From Luteibacter sp. UNCMF331Sha3.1 (GTDB lineage Bacteria > Pseudomonadota > Gammaproteobacteria > Xanthomonadales > Rhodanobacteraceae), in NCBI RefSeq assembly GCF_900109915.1, contig NZ_FOBU01000001.1:1573004-1637003 (forward strand): a stretch of 64,000 nt of DNA, in the 5' to 3' direction. Positions 35,450 through 44,057 of this stretch are shown here, piece by piece. Made by a program: the position numbers and the translations under genes. The notes under the pieces were generated by a model that saw only the letters and a list, made by a program, of their open reading frames with translations, was not told the DNA's origin and made no database searches. Position 1 is the stretch's first letter; the number at the start of each line of letters is the position of its first letter.

Positions 35450-36118
35450 TCAGTCAATGGATTGCGCTCGGCCGTAGCGGCTCTGGTTTTCGCGCGCACC
35501 GAGCTTCTCTGCCATGCGGACAAGATCGGCGAGTGAGTCCGCCTTCATCTTTCTCATGGCGTTACCACGATGAATCTTCACGGTAATCTCGCTGATGGCG
35601 AGTTGCCCCGCGATCTGCTTGTTCATCAGTCCTGCGGCGACCAGGCCAAGAACGTCGCGCTCGCGTGGCGTCAGCGTGACAAAGCGATTGCGAAGTTCGG
35701 CATGAGCGCCTTCATCCCTTCGTCGAAGTTCCCCGATGCCAATCGCTTCTCGGACCGCCGCAAGGAGTTCCTCTTCGCGAAACGGCTTGGGAAGAAACGT
35801 GATCGCACCGGCACGCATCCCACGTACCGTCATGGGCACATCGCCATGGCCGCTCATCAGCACAATGGGAATTGAATGCTGGCTCTGCAGGAGTTCTTCC
35901 TGAAAATCGAGGCCGTTAGCGCCCTTGAGCCTGACGTCCAGGATCAGGCACGCTACGGCCCGGCAGCCATTGCGGCCTTTGAACTCCGCGGGGCCACTGA
36001 ATGTTTCGACCACGTGGCCACACGAACGCAGCAAGTTTGCGATGGACGATCGCACGTCCTCGTCATCATCGATGATGCATACCGGCACGTCGATTTCGTC
36101 GTTCTCGGAATCCGTCAT
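35450..36118 (-). CDS. FixJ/TodT-type response regulator
   Basis: A 222-residue regulator. The receiver domain has the acidic pair in CIIDDDEDV, phospho-acceptor D61 in LILDVRLKG and the lysine in FLPKPF. The C-terminal LuxR-type helix-turn-helix (about 150-215) reads LTPRERDVLGLVAAGLMNKQIAGQLAISEITVKIHRGN. It should be phosphorylated by the kinase at 36.6-38.6 kb and activate transcription of this module. It lies 16 bases downstream of a second receiver gene. Confidence 0.94.
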   Translation of the reverse strand: MTDSENDEIDVPVCIIDDDEDVRSSIANLLRSCGHVVETFSGPAEFKGRNGCRAVACLILDVRLKGANGLDFQEELLQSQHSIPIVLMSGHGDVPMTVRGMRAGAITFLPKPFREEELLAAVREAIGIGELRRRDEGAHAELRNRFVTLTPRERDVLGLVAAGLMNKQIAGQLAISEITVKIHRGNAMRKMKADSLADLVRMAEKLGARENQSRYGRAQSID

Positions 36119-36134
36119 GCTGTCCGCCCTTTCG

Positions 36135-36518
36135 CTATTGGTTTGCCGTGTCACCGACCAAGGCGGTGCGTATGAGAACCAGAAGGTTTTCCGGGTCGAC
36201 CGGCTTGCACAGGAATGCATGAACGCCGAGCTGTGTCGCCTGCGCGCGAGCTTCCGCCGTGCCGAACGCGGTCATAATCACCACCGGAAGATCCGGCCGC
36301 CGTGCCCGCACCTCCTGTAGGAGGCCCACACCGCTCATGCCCGGCATGTGGAGGTCGCTGACAACGAAATCCGCTATGGGCAACCGCTCCGACGACAGCA
36401 AGTCCTCGGCGGCGCGGAAGGTCGCCACCGACATGCCGACGGAAGCGAAGAAAGAGGCAATGCTCTCCCGGACCCCGTCGTCGTCGTCCACAATGCACAC
36501 GCGTGCCTGTGTAATCAC
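36135..36518 (-). CDS. Single-domain response regulator (receiver only)
   Basis: A 127-residue CheY-like receiver with acidic pocket DDDD at 11-14, phospho-acceptor D55 in VVSDLHMPG and lysine in FLCKPVDP. It has no output domain. GTG at 36518 follows GAGAGG with 9 bases spacing. In a kinase/receiver/FixJ cluster a stand-alone receiver may act as phosphate sink or as a second, negative branch. It is cotranscribed with the kinase upstream (72-base gap) and the FixJ-like gene downstream. Confidence 0.92.
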   Translation of the reverse strand: MITQARVCIVDDDDGVRESIASFFASVGMSVATFRAAEDLLSSERLPIADFVVSDLHMPGMSGVGLLQEVRARRPDLPVVIMTAFGTAEARAQATQLGVHAFLCKPVDPENLLVLIRTALVGDTANQ

Positions 36519-36590
36519 AACCTTATGCCTCTCACACCTTCCGCAACGTGGTCTCCATCATGGCGATTTCGGCTGTGAGGCCAATAACAT

Positions 36591-38561
36591 CTAGATATGA
36601 GTAGCAGCGACGCCACGCAGGACAGTGCAGGCCGGCAAGCTGAACGCCACCGTGGCCCCGGCGCCTTCATTATTCTGGGCCCAGATGGTCCCGCCACCGG
36701 CCTCGATAATGGTTCGGCAGATGGACAGTCCCATCCCCATCCCGTCCGACTTCGTGGTGAAAAACGGTTCGAAGATCATCGTTCCCTGGCCATCCGGAAA
36801 GCCGGTTCCGCAGTCGCGCACGTGAACCGCCACATCGCCGGCCGGAAGTACCTTCACGTAGACGCAAAGCTCTCGCGCAGATCGAGTCGAACTCGCCATC
36901 GCTTGGATGCCGTTGATGATGAGGTTCACGAGCACCTGCTGAATCTGCACCCGGTCCGCGCGGACTTTCGGCACCGGGGCGACAGGGCGCTCCCAGACGA
37001 CCTGGACGGCCTGAGCTGCCGCCTCACGCCGGGTGATTGAAAGTGCACCGTCGATCAGGTCAAGAAGGTCCACGTCTTCGGCTTGCGGCTCGGCCTTTCG
37101 AGCCAGAGACCGGACCCGGCCGATGACTTCCGCGGCGCGCGTTCCGTTTGAGACGATGCTCGAGAGGCACTTTTCTACCTCGTCCAGGCGTGGCTCCTCC
37201 CGATCGACCCACCGGGTGGCCGACTTGGCGTAGTTAATGATTGCGGTCAGTGGCTGGTTGACCTCATGCGCAATCGACGCAGCGAGTTGTCCAAGCATGG
37301 ACACGCGCCCAGCATGGGCGAGTTCCGCGGAGGCCTGTTCAAAGCGCGCCCGGGCTTCGTTTCGCTCAGTAACGTCGAACGCCATCACCAGAACATGCGA
37401 CCAGTTCCGACCCTCGGGAAGGAGCGTTACCCTGAGGACGATGTCGACAGTCCTTCCATGGAATGTTTTCAGGCGAGTCTCCGCTTCGACCGAGGTCTCC
37501 CCATCTGCCAGGGCAGCCAGGATGGTCGAAAACGCTCCCGCACCAGACTCCAGATACCGCCCGCAAAGATTCGCCCCGGCCAGCTCTTCACGGTGTCGCA
37601 CCCCGAAGAGATCTGCGGCTGCCTGATTCGCATGGCGAATCACCCCCGACTGTATGGCGGGGCCAACAATCTCAGGGTGCGACATTAGCCAAGGGCGTAG
37701 ATCGCCCGGCGGGGCCGCATGAAGCACCGTCCCAACGGTTTGCGACCAGTCGGACTCCCACATAGCAAAGCCGGCGGAATCGAAAATCGCTCTGTACCTT
37801 CGCTCGGACGCAAGACGTTCGGTGTCCGAGCGAAGACGCGCAGTGAGGTCGGAACTCGATTCAATGACGCCGACGGGACGGCCCTCGGGGTCACGACGGA
37901 GAAGCCAGCGACTCGCCAGTACGAGACGGGTACCATCGCGGCGGGTGCGGACCACCTCGCCCGACCAGTGACCGTCCGTGCGTAGACATTCGTCTACATC
38001 GAGATCATCGTATTTGCAACGCAGGAGCTCGCTACTTTTCTTCCCCAACGCTTCGTGACGTGCCCAGCCGTAGAGCAGCTCGGCGCCCACGTTCCAATAA
38101 AGGATAACGTCCTCGTTGCTCCGGATGATGACCGTATCATGCGAAAGCTCGAGGATACGCGCCTGCTCACCCAGGGTCGTTCGCGAGGACCGGTCACGAA
38201 GCGACAGTAGCGTGGTGATTCCGATCGCTACCAGGCTGACCACAAAGCGCGAGTAGGCGCCGTTGGTCGGGTGCGAAAGATGCCCGATCAGGAACGCGGC
38301 GGTCGTCAATAGTCCGGTTGCGATGCCGCTGGCGATGACATAACGGCCGCCGAGCGGCGCGACCACGAGCACGACGGCAATGTAGAGAACGGCTACCGCG
38401 CCGTCGAGCGACTGCCGCAAGTCCAGTGCAAGGATACAAACGGTAAGCGTGGTCGCCGTGAGCAAGAGCACAGGTCGGCGCACAGCCGGAAGATCGTTTC
38501 TGACGAGTGCAACTGTATTGTCCGCCGACATCGACCTGGCCATCAGCAAGCGTCGATGCAT
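36591..38561 (-). CDS. Membrane PAS sensor histidine kinase
   Basis: A 656-residue kinase. Four to five N-terminal membrane helices (about 30-120, including LLLTATTLTVCILAL and AVAVLYIAVVLVVAPLG) form a MASE-like sensor. PAS domain 1 (about 130-240) has TVIIRSNEDVILYWNVGAELLYGW; PAS domain 2 follows at about 255-400. The phospho-acceptor is near residue 432 in SIAHEVNQPLTAIINYAKSA, and N and G boxes are complete (NLIINGIQAM, GTGFPDG, GMGMGLSICRTII). ATG 38561 is used; 38531 is an alternative. It probably phosphorylates both downstream receivers. Confidence 0.92.
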   Translation of the reverse strand: MHRRLLMARSMSADNTVALVRNDLPAVRRPVLLLTATTLTVCILALDLRQSLDGAVAVLYIAVVLVVAPLGGRYVIASGIATGLLTTAAFLIGHLSHPTNGAYSRFVVSLVAIGITTLLSLRDRSSRTTLGEQARILELSHDTVIIRSNEDVILYWNVGAELLYGWARHEALGKKSSELLRCKYDDLDVDECLRTDGHWSGEVVRTRRDGTRLVLASRWLLRRDPEGRPVGVIESSSDLTARLRSDTERLASERRYRAIFDSAGFAMWESDWSQTVGTVLHAAPPGDLRPWLMSHPEIVGPAIQSGVIRHANQAAADLFGVRHREELAGANLCGRYLESGAGAFSTILAALADGETSVEAETRLKTFHGRTVDIVLRVTLLPEGRNWSHVLVMAFDVTERNEARARFEQASAELAHAGRVSMLGQLAASIAHEVNQPLTAIINYAKSATRWVDREEPRLDEVEKCLSSIVSNGTRAAEVIGRVRSLARKAEPQAEDVDLLDLIDGALSITRREAAAQAVQVVWERPVAPVPKVRADRVQIQQVLVNLIINGIQAMASSTRSARELCVYVKVLPAGDVAVHVRDCGTGFPDGQGTMIFEPFFTTKSDGMGMGLSICRTIIEAGGGTIWAQNNEGAGATVAFSLPACTVLRGVAATHI

Positions 38562-38624
38562 TTTCGGCAAACGGGGTTGCGGTGTCGCTCGTGAAATTGC
38601 GCCCCACTGTCGCCGAATTGCGGA

Positions 38625-39506
38625 TCAGCGAGACTTTCGCGAACGAAATGCCTGCGGCGAGACACCGTACGCCCGACGGAAGGCCACTGCGAAATGGCCC
38701 GGATTACCATACCCGCAATCCAGGGCGACGTCGGTGACGCTGCGCGCGTGGTCATCCAACAGAACCCGCGCCCGTTCCATGCGGAGCCGCGTCAGCCGCT
38801 GAAACGGGGTTTCGCCGAAGGTGTCCTTGAAGACCCTCAGGAAGTGGAACTTGCTTAGTCCGACTTCGGCTGCCAATGCATCAAGACTGAGATCGAACGA
38901 CAGCGAGGAGCGCATCAACGCGTCAACTATCGCCATGCGCCCTAGATCCCGGCCAAGCGATCCCATGGGCCGAATCCGGGCGTGAAACTGAAGCAGATGG
39001 TTCGCCAGAAAATGTACGGCGGAGTCAGCGTAAAGACTGGGCATTTTCAACTCGACCGCGCGGCGCAGGCTCAGTAGTACCGACTCCACAACGGGGTCGG
39101 GGAAGGTCAACTGATGGGGGAGACGAATCTCTTCCGTCCACGAGGGGTCGAGCTTCGCGACGTCTGCAAGCGTCGACGCAGGAATGTGCAACTGCAGTGT
39201 CTCCTGCTCTCGCGCACCCCACCACCGAAGACTGACCTCCTCGCCGGGCGCAGTCATCCCGATGTCGCCTTTGGCATAGCGAGCCCGCTGCCACTTGCCG
39301 GCGTACAGACCCTCGATCTCACAGCCTCCGCGTGTAACCAGCACGATGAGGTGGTCGTTGGTCGGCGCGGTAACAAGGCTCTCTACTTCGCTGGGCTCGT
39401 CATAGCTGCGAAGCAGCAGGTCCCTCCATCCGAGCTCCCAGCTGCACAACGACATGCGTCCGTGCAGTGCCTGACTGGCGGCCACGCTCTGCGGTGAAAT
39501 TGCCAT
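38625..39506 (-). CDS. AraC-family transcription regulator
   Basis: A 293-residue regulator with a C-terminal double helix-turn-helix (LSLDALAAEVGLSKFHFLRVFKDTFGETPFQRLTRLRMERA and VTDVALDCGYGNPGHFAVAFRRAYGVSPQAFR). The N-terminal half has a cupin-like profile (LIVLVTRGGCEIEG) that may bind the inducer. It is divergent from the hydrolase/SDR operon across 247 bases and heads the leftward operon, so it probably controls both directions. Confidence 0.93.
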   Translation of the reverse strand: MAISPQSVAASQALHGRMSLCSWELGWRDLLLRSYDEPSEVESLVTAPTNDHLIVLVTRGGCEIEGLYAGKWQRARYAKGDIGMTAPGEEVSLRWWGAREQETLQLHIPASTLADVAKLDPSWTEEIRLPHQLTFPDPVVESVLLSLRRAVELKMPSLYADSAVHFLANHLLQFHARIRPMGSLGRDLGRMAIVDALMRSSLSFDLSLDALAAEVGLSKFHFLRVFKDTFGETPFQRLTRLRMERARVLLDDHARSVTDVALDCGYGNPGHFAVAFRRAYGVSPQAFRSRKSR

Positions 39507-39753
39507 CTCGATGTCTCCGTGCCAACGCGCGGGGAGCGATCCCCTACCTAAATATTAGATCGAGTGTCGGGCCGGCGGATCTTGTTCGTTTCACGCCTGA
39601 ATTCAGGCATCTACGGGCGTCCCGTCAGCATCGCGCCCGGTTGTAACACCTAGGCATGAATTGTCGGCATGCGATCGCCTGAGCCTCAATGTTTACGCCG
39701 ACATTGGCACCAGCGGCCCTTGGCCCATGCGAACAATTCCCAGGAAAACCGCC

Positions 39754-40785
39754 ATGAATCGCCTCACGAAGATCGCGTCCCTTCTCATTGGAGCAACTGT
39801 CATGACCCAGCCCGTTCTTGCCCAGGACATCGCCAATGACTCCCACCTCGACCCGCAGGTGAAGCAGTTCCTGGAGAAGATCAACAAAGACCCGAGCCCG
39901 TTCTGGGAGCTGCCTCAGCCGAAGCCGCAGGACATCCTGACCGGCATTCAGGAGCAGACCAAGGTCGACATGTCCGGTGTGACGACGACCGAGCGCACCA
40001 TCACCCAGAACGGGCAGACGGTGAAGATCTACATCATGAAGCCGAACCACGCCGTCGCAAAGCCGGGCGTCCTGCTTTTCATCCACGGCGGTGTCTGGAT
40101 CGTCGGTAACTTCGAGAACCACCAGCGCATCCTTCGCGACCTCGTCGTCGGGTCCGGTCAGGTCGGCGTGTTCGTCGAATACACCCCGCTGCCCCAGGCG
40201 AAGTTTCCGACCCAGCTCGAGCAGTCTTACGCCGTGCTGGAATGGATTGCCGCAAACGGCAAGGAACTCGGCGCCGACGGTAGTCGCATCACTGTTGCAG
40301 GCAACTCGGTGGGCGGCAACATGACTGCCGCGCTGACACTCATGACCAAGGATCGCAAAGGCCCGAAGATCGACTACCAGGTCCTTCTCATCCCCGCCAC
40401 CGACGCCAGCGTCGATACCGACTCGTATCACCAGTTCGCCACCGGCCACTTCCTCGCCCGTGACTTCATGAAGTACGGCTGGGACCTGTACGCACCGGAC
40501 GCTAAGACCCGCGATAACCCGTACGTCTCGCCCCTGCGCGCATCGAAGGAAGAGCTTACCGGCCTGCCTCCGGCACTGGTCATCACCGCGGAGAACGACC
40601 CTCTTCGTGACGAGGGTGAAGCCTATGCCCGCAAGCTGAAGGAAGCGGGCAACACGGTCACGGCCGTTCGCTATAACGGCACCATCCACGACTTCGTCTT
40701 CCTGAACGCACTGCGCGAAGTTCCGTCGACGAAGGCAGCCCTTCAGCAGATCAGCGAAGGCATTCGTGAGCATAACGCGAAGTGA
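39754..40785 (+). CDS. Secreted HSL-type alpha/beta hydrolase (esterase)
   Basis: A 343-residue exported esterase. A Sec signal peptide covers residues 1-23 (ending VLAQ). The hormone-sensitive-lipase oxyanion motif HGG is at 111-113 (FIHGGVWIVGN) and the nucleophile is S185 in GNSVGGNM. ITAENDPLRDEG and TIHDFVF supply the acid and histidine. ATG 39754 is the start that begins the signal peptide. It leads a three-gene operon with two dehydrogenases, suggesting that an ester is cleaved in the periplasm and the released alcohol oxidised in the cytoplasm. Confidence 0.92.
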   Translation: MNRLTKIASLLIGATVMTQPVLAQDIANDSHLDPQVKQFLEKINKDPSPFWELPQPKPQDILTGIQEQTKVDMSGVTTTERTITQNGQTVKIYIMKPNHAVAKPGVLLFIHGGVWIVGNFENHQRILRDLVVGSGQVGVFVEYTPLPQAKFPTQLEQSYAVLEWIAANGKELGADGSRITVAGNSVGGNMTAALTLMTKDRKGPKIDYQVLLIPATDASVDTDSYHQFATGHFLARDFMKYGWDLYAPDAKTRDNPYVSPLRASKEELTGLPPALVITAENDPLRDEGEAYARKLKEAGNTVTAVRYNGTIHDFVFLNALREVPSTKAALQQISEGIREHNAK

Positions 40786-40917
40786 TATCCGAGGCGCGCG
40801 CTCTCGAGCGTGCGCCTCTCCTCTCGCGAAGTTGATTCGAGGGTTATCCGCGTAGCCAGGGATTCCTCAGGGTACACGCGGATCACCCGTCCACCATCCT
40901 CTGACGGAGTTAGAAAC

Positions 40918-41658
40918 ATGAGCAGCACTACGGGTAAGGTTGCCATCGTCACCGGTTCGTCGCGCGGCATCGGCGCGGAACTGGTTGTCCGACTTGCGCG
41001 CGACGGGTTCAAGGTCGTACTGAACTACTCGGGCAACGCCGAGGCGGCCAACAATATCCTGGCGGCGATCAAGGCAGCCGGTGGCGATGGCATCGCGGCA
41101 CAGGCCGATGTCTCCGATCCGACGGCAGTCAAAGCAATGTTCGATGCCGCGGAATCCGCTTTCGGTGGTATCGACGTGGTCATCAACTGCGCGGGCATCC
41201 TTACCCTCGCAAAAATCGAAGACTTCGATGACGCCACCTTCGACAAGGCCATGGCCGTCAACGTGAAGGGCACGTTCAATGCCTGCCGCGAAGCCGCCAA
41301 ACGAGTCCGTAAGGGTGGCCGTATCATCAACTTCTCCACGAGCGTGATCGGCGTGCGCCTTCCTACGTACGGCGTCTATGCCGCGACAAAGGGCGCAGTC
41401 GAGGCTCTGACGTCGGTGCTGGCCCAGGAAATGCGTGGTCGCGAAGTCAGCGTCAACGCGGTCGCGCCGGGCCCGGTCGCCACCGAACTGTTCCTGCACG
41501 GCAAGAGTCCCGAACTCATTGACCATATGGCCAAGCTGAATCCCCTGGAGCGTCTCGGGCAGACGAATGACATCGCAAATGTGGTCTCGTTCCTGTCAGG
41601 TCCGGAAGGCGCCTGGATTAACGGTCAGACCATCCGCGCAAATGGCGGCATGTGCTGA
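40918..41658 (+). CDS. Short-chain dehydrogenase/reductase 1 (classical SDR)
   Basis: A 246-residue classical SDR. The cofactor loop TGSSRGIG is at 12-19, the NAG motif appears as CAGI at 91-94, and the catalytic residues are S140 or S142, Y154 and K158 (YGVYAATKGA). An ACGGAG site precedes ATG 40918. The C-terminal ANGGM is typical of FabG-like enzymes. It lies 132 bases after the hydrolase in the same operon. The substrate is unknown. Confidence 0.93.
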   Translation: MSSTTGKVAIVTGSSRGIGAELVVRLARDGFKVVLNYSGNAEAANNILAAIKAAGGDGIAAQADVSDPTAVKAMFDAAESAFGGIDVVINCAGILTLAKIEDFDDATFDKAMAVNVKGTFNACREAAKRVRKGGRIINFSTSVIGVRLPTYGVYAATKGAVEALTSVLAQEMRGREVSVNAVAPGPVATELFLHGKSPELIDHMAKLNPLERLGQTNDIANVVSFLSGPEGAWINGQTIRANGGMC

Positions 41659-41696
41659 TGGCGCGATCGATTACTACCCCACTAGGGAGCCATAGC

Positions 41697-42599
41697 ATGA
41701 GCAAGAAAGTTATTCTGATCACCGGTGCGTCCAGCGGCTTCGGTCGCCTCGCCGCTGAGGCTCTGGCCAAGGCTGGACACACCGTCTATGCGTCCATGCG
41801 CGACGTCGCCGGACGCAACGCCACGAGCGCCGAGGAACTGGCGGAAACGTCTCGCCGGGATGGCATAGATATCCGGGCTATCGAGCTTGACGTCCAGTCG
41901 GAGTCGTCCATCGACTCCGCGGTGAGCAAGATCATCGCCGACAGCGGCAAGATCGACGTGATGGTTCACAACGCCGGCCACATGGTCTTTGGTCCCGCTG
42001 AAGCGTTCACACCCGAACAGTTCGCCGAACAATATGACGTGAACGTCCTGGGCACGCAGCGCGTCAACCGGGCGGTGCTGCCGCACATGCGTGCCGCAAA
42101 ACAAGGGCTCTTGCTCTGGATTTCGAGCAGCAGTTGCGCAGGCGGGACGCCCCCGTATCTGGCGCCCTACTTCGCCGCTAAGGCGGCCATGGATTCGTTG
42201 GCCGTGATCTACGCCCGTGAGCTCGTCCGTTGGGGCATCGAGACAACCATCGTTGTGCCCGGCGCCTTCACCAAAGGCACGAACCACTTTGCCCATTCCG
42301 GTCGCCCGGACGACAAGGCGCGTCTCGCCGAATACGAAGCCGGCCCGTACAAGGATTTCGGCGAGCAGGTGATGACGGCGTTCGCGGAGATCGTGCCCGA
42401 GGACGCCGACCCCGCAGGTGTTGCAGCCGAGATGGTGCGGGTCGTCGATCTACCCTTCGGCAGCCGCCCGTTTCGCGTCCACTACGATCCCACCGAAGAT
42501 GGCGCGAGCATAAGCTTTCCGGTAATCGATCGACTGCGTGCAGAGATGCTGCATCGGGTTGGATTTCCCGATCTGCTCAAGCCGGCCGATCTAGCCTGA
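41697..42599 (+). CDS. Short-chain dehydrogenase/reductase 2
   Basis: A 300-residue SDR with cofactor loop TGASSGFG (9-16), HNAGH (91-95), a serine stretch at 143-146, and Y158/K162 in PYFAAKAAM. The SGFG variant and the longer C-terminus with RPFRVHYDP are found in retinol-dehydrogenase-like SDRs. AGGGAG lies 9 bases before ATG 41697. It is 38 bases downstream of SDR 1 and ends the operon. Confidence 0.92.
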   Translation: MSKKVILITGASSGFGRLAAEALAKAGHTVYASMRDVAGRNATSAEELAETSRRDGIDIRAIELDVQSESSIDSAVSKIIADSGKIDVMVHNAGHMVFGPAEAFTPEQFAEQYDVNVLGTQRVNRAVLPHMRAAKQGLLLWISSSSCAGGTPPYLAPYFAAKAAMDSLAVIYARELVRWGIETTIVVPGAFTKGTNHFAHSGRPDDKARLAEYEAGPYKDFGEQVMTAFAEIVPEDADPAGVAAEMVRVVDLPFGSRPFRVHYDPTEDGASISFPVIDRLRAEMLHRVGFPDLLKPADLA

Positions 42600-42611
42600 G
42601 CGTGTCAATCG

Positions 42612-42632
42612 GCGACGCCGTCGAGGCGTCGC
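42612..42632 (+). terminator. Possible transcription-stop hairpin
   Basis: GCGACGCC (42612-42619) pairs with GGCGTCGC (42625-42632) around a 5-base loop, 12 bases after the SDR 2 stop. A T-run is missing, so intrinsic termination is uncertain. Confidence 0.35.
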
Positions 42633-42829
42633 TCCCGGCGTCCTCACTTACATAACACAACCCCCCTCATTGAAATACGCGGATTGCATTCGTCGCGGCG
42701 ATAGGGGGGAGGGCGCTGCGAGCCTTGCGTACGTCCGGGTGATATTTGAGACAGAGATCTTTCACGATAAGGGGCACGACTATGGGCTGGACAATTAGCA
42801 TATTTCACGTAGATTGCACAAAACGGTGA

Positions 42830-43021
42830 GTCGAGACTTTTGCCACTCCTTCATTGAGAGAAGTCAGGCTAACCACTCCGTACATGCATGATGGAAGCGT
42901 AGCGTCGCTGGACGATGCGGTGGATCGCGAGGTCTATTATCGTGGCCTTGATACGGGGTATCCCATTGGTCTGACCGCACAAGAGCGGTCCGATCTTCGG
43001 GCGTTCCTGGAAACGCTATAA
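42830..43021 (+). pseudogene. Cytochrome c peroxidase / MauG-like C-terminal fragment
   Basis: The plus strand reads [21 protein letters not shown], a hallmark of di-haem cytochrome c peroxidases (TPSLRxVxLTxPYMHDGS), then [19 protein letters not shown] and [16 protein letters not shown] before TAA. Family members are about 300-400 residues; only about 63 codons remain, preceded by an in-frame TGA at 42827. Both CxxCH haem sites are lost. It converges with radical SAM copy B, 18 bases away, and marks a deletion or insertion scar. Confidence 0.8.
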
Positions 43022-43039
43022 GTTGTTCGTAACGCGTGT

Positions 43040-43882
43040 CTAGAACAACTCCCCCTGCGGCGAATGCACCCGCGGCGCCACGAACTTCGACGTATCCAGC
43101 ACCGTATCCCAGGCCCTATGCAAGCCTGCCTTGCGTACGGCCACCTGCACACGCTTGCGGATGATGTCCGCGAAGACGCCCTGCCCGCGCATGCGCGTGG
43201 CGAAGTTGCTGTCGTAGTCCTTGCCACCATTCATCTGCTGGATGAGGCTGATGATGTGCGCGGCGCGGTCGGCGTAGTGCAGGTCCAGCCACTCGCGGAA
43301 GAGTTGTTTCAGCTCGCGCGGCAGACGAATGCAGGTGTAGCCGATGGAGTTCGCGCCGTTTGCGCCTGCCTGTCCGATGATGGCTTCGAGGTCTTTCTCG
43401 TTCAGCGCGGGAATGATCGGGGCGACGAGGACGCCGACGGGGACGCCGGCGTTCGCCAGCGTCTCGACGGCTTTCATGCGGCGGTGGGGTGCACTCGCGC
43501 GCGGTTCGAGTTTCGCGGCGAGTTTGTTGTCCAGCGAGTTGATCGAGACGAAGACCTGCACGAGGTTTCGCTCGGCCATCGGTACGAGGATGTCGAGGTC
43601 GCGTTCGACCAGCGCGTTCTTGGTGACGATGGTGCAGGGGTGGTTGCACTCGTTGAGCAAGGCGAGCGCGGCCCGGGTGAGGCGCCAGCGTTTCTCGATC
43701 GGCTGGTAGGGGTCGGTGTTGCTGCCGATGTTGATCGGCTTGCAGACGTAATTACGTCGCGAGAGCTCGTCGCGCAGGATCGACTCGAGGTTGGTCTTGG
43801 CGAAGAGCTTCGTTTCGAAGTCGAGGCCGGGCGAAAGGTTGAGGTAGGCGTGCGATGGCCTGGCGTAGCAGTAGATGCAGCA
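43040..43882 (-). pseudogene. Radical SAM (PA0069-like) gene truncated at its cluster motif, copy B
   Basis: The minus strand encodes residues matching 82-360 of the intact copy C without insertion or deletion, from CIYCYARPSHAYLNLS to RVHSPQGELF and TAG. The protein family binds a [4Fe-4S] cluster through CxxxCxxC and cleaves S-adenosylmethionine. Here the first cysteine and everything before it is missing: upstream of the second-cysteine codon the frame reads KCC and then meets unrelated DNA. No start codon precedes the motif; the first ATG is at 43660. It diverges clearly from copy C at DNA level, so it is not a recent duplicate. Confidence 0.9.
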
Positions 43883-43930
43883 GCATTTTATGACGATCTA
43901 GAAAGTGTTCACTTTTGAACGGAGGGCTCG
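43880..43930. other. Integration junction candidate with palindrome
   Basis: Homology to the radical SAM gene ends at about 43880. The adjoining DNA holds GTTCA (43907-43911) and TGAAC (43916-43920) around CTTT, and GCTCGAGC a few bases later. A sharp homology break beside a dyad is what an attL/attR site of a large serine recombinase would look like. The core cannot be fixed without the other end. Confidence 0.4.
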
Positions 43931-44057
43931 AGCATTCGTTGGATTTCTATCCGGATGCATAGTCCCGGCCCCTTCGGTAGACTGGCCCGTCGGTGCCTGA
44001 CCGCCCGCTGGTGCTGATGTAAGCATGCTTAGCCGTTAGATACCTATGCCGTAGCGC

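Noticed and set aside
43040-43660. Copy B as a functional 206-residue protein starting at ATG 43660
   Set aside because: The homologous frame continues upstream to the cysteine motif and the internal ATG would remove the whole iron-sulfur site. It is better described as a truncated gene.
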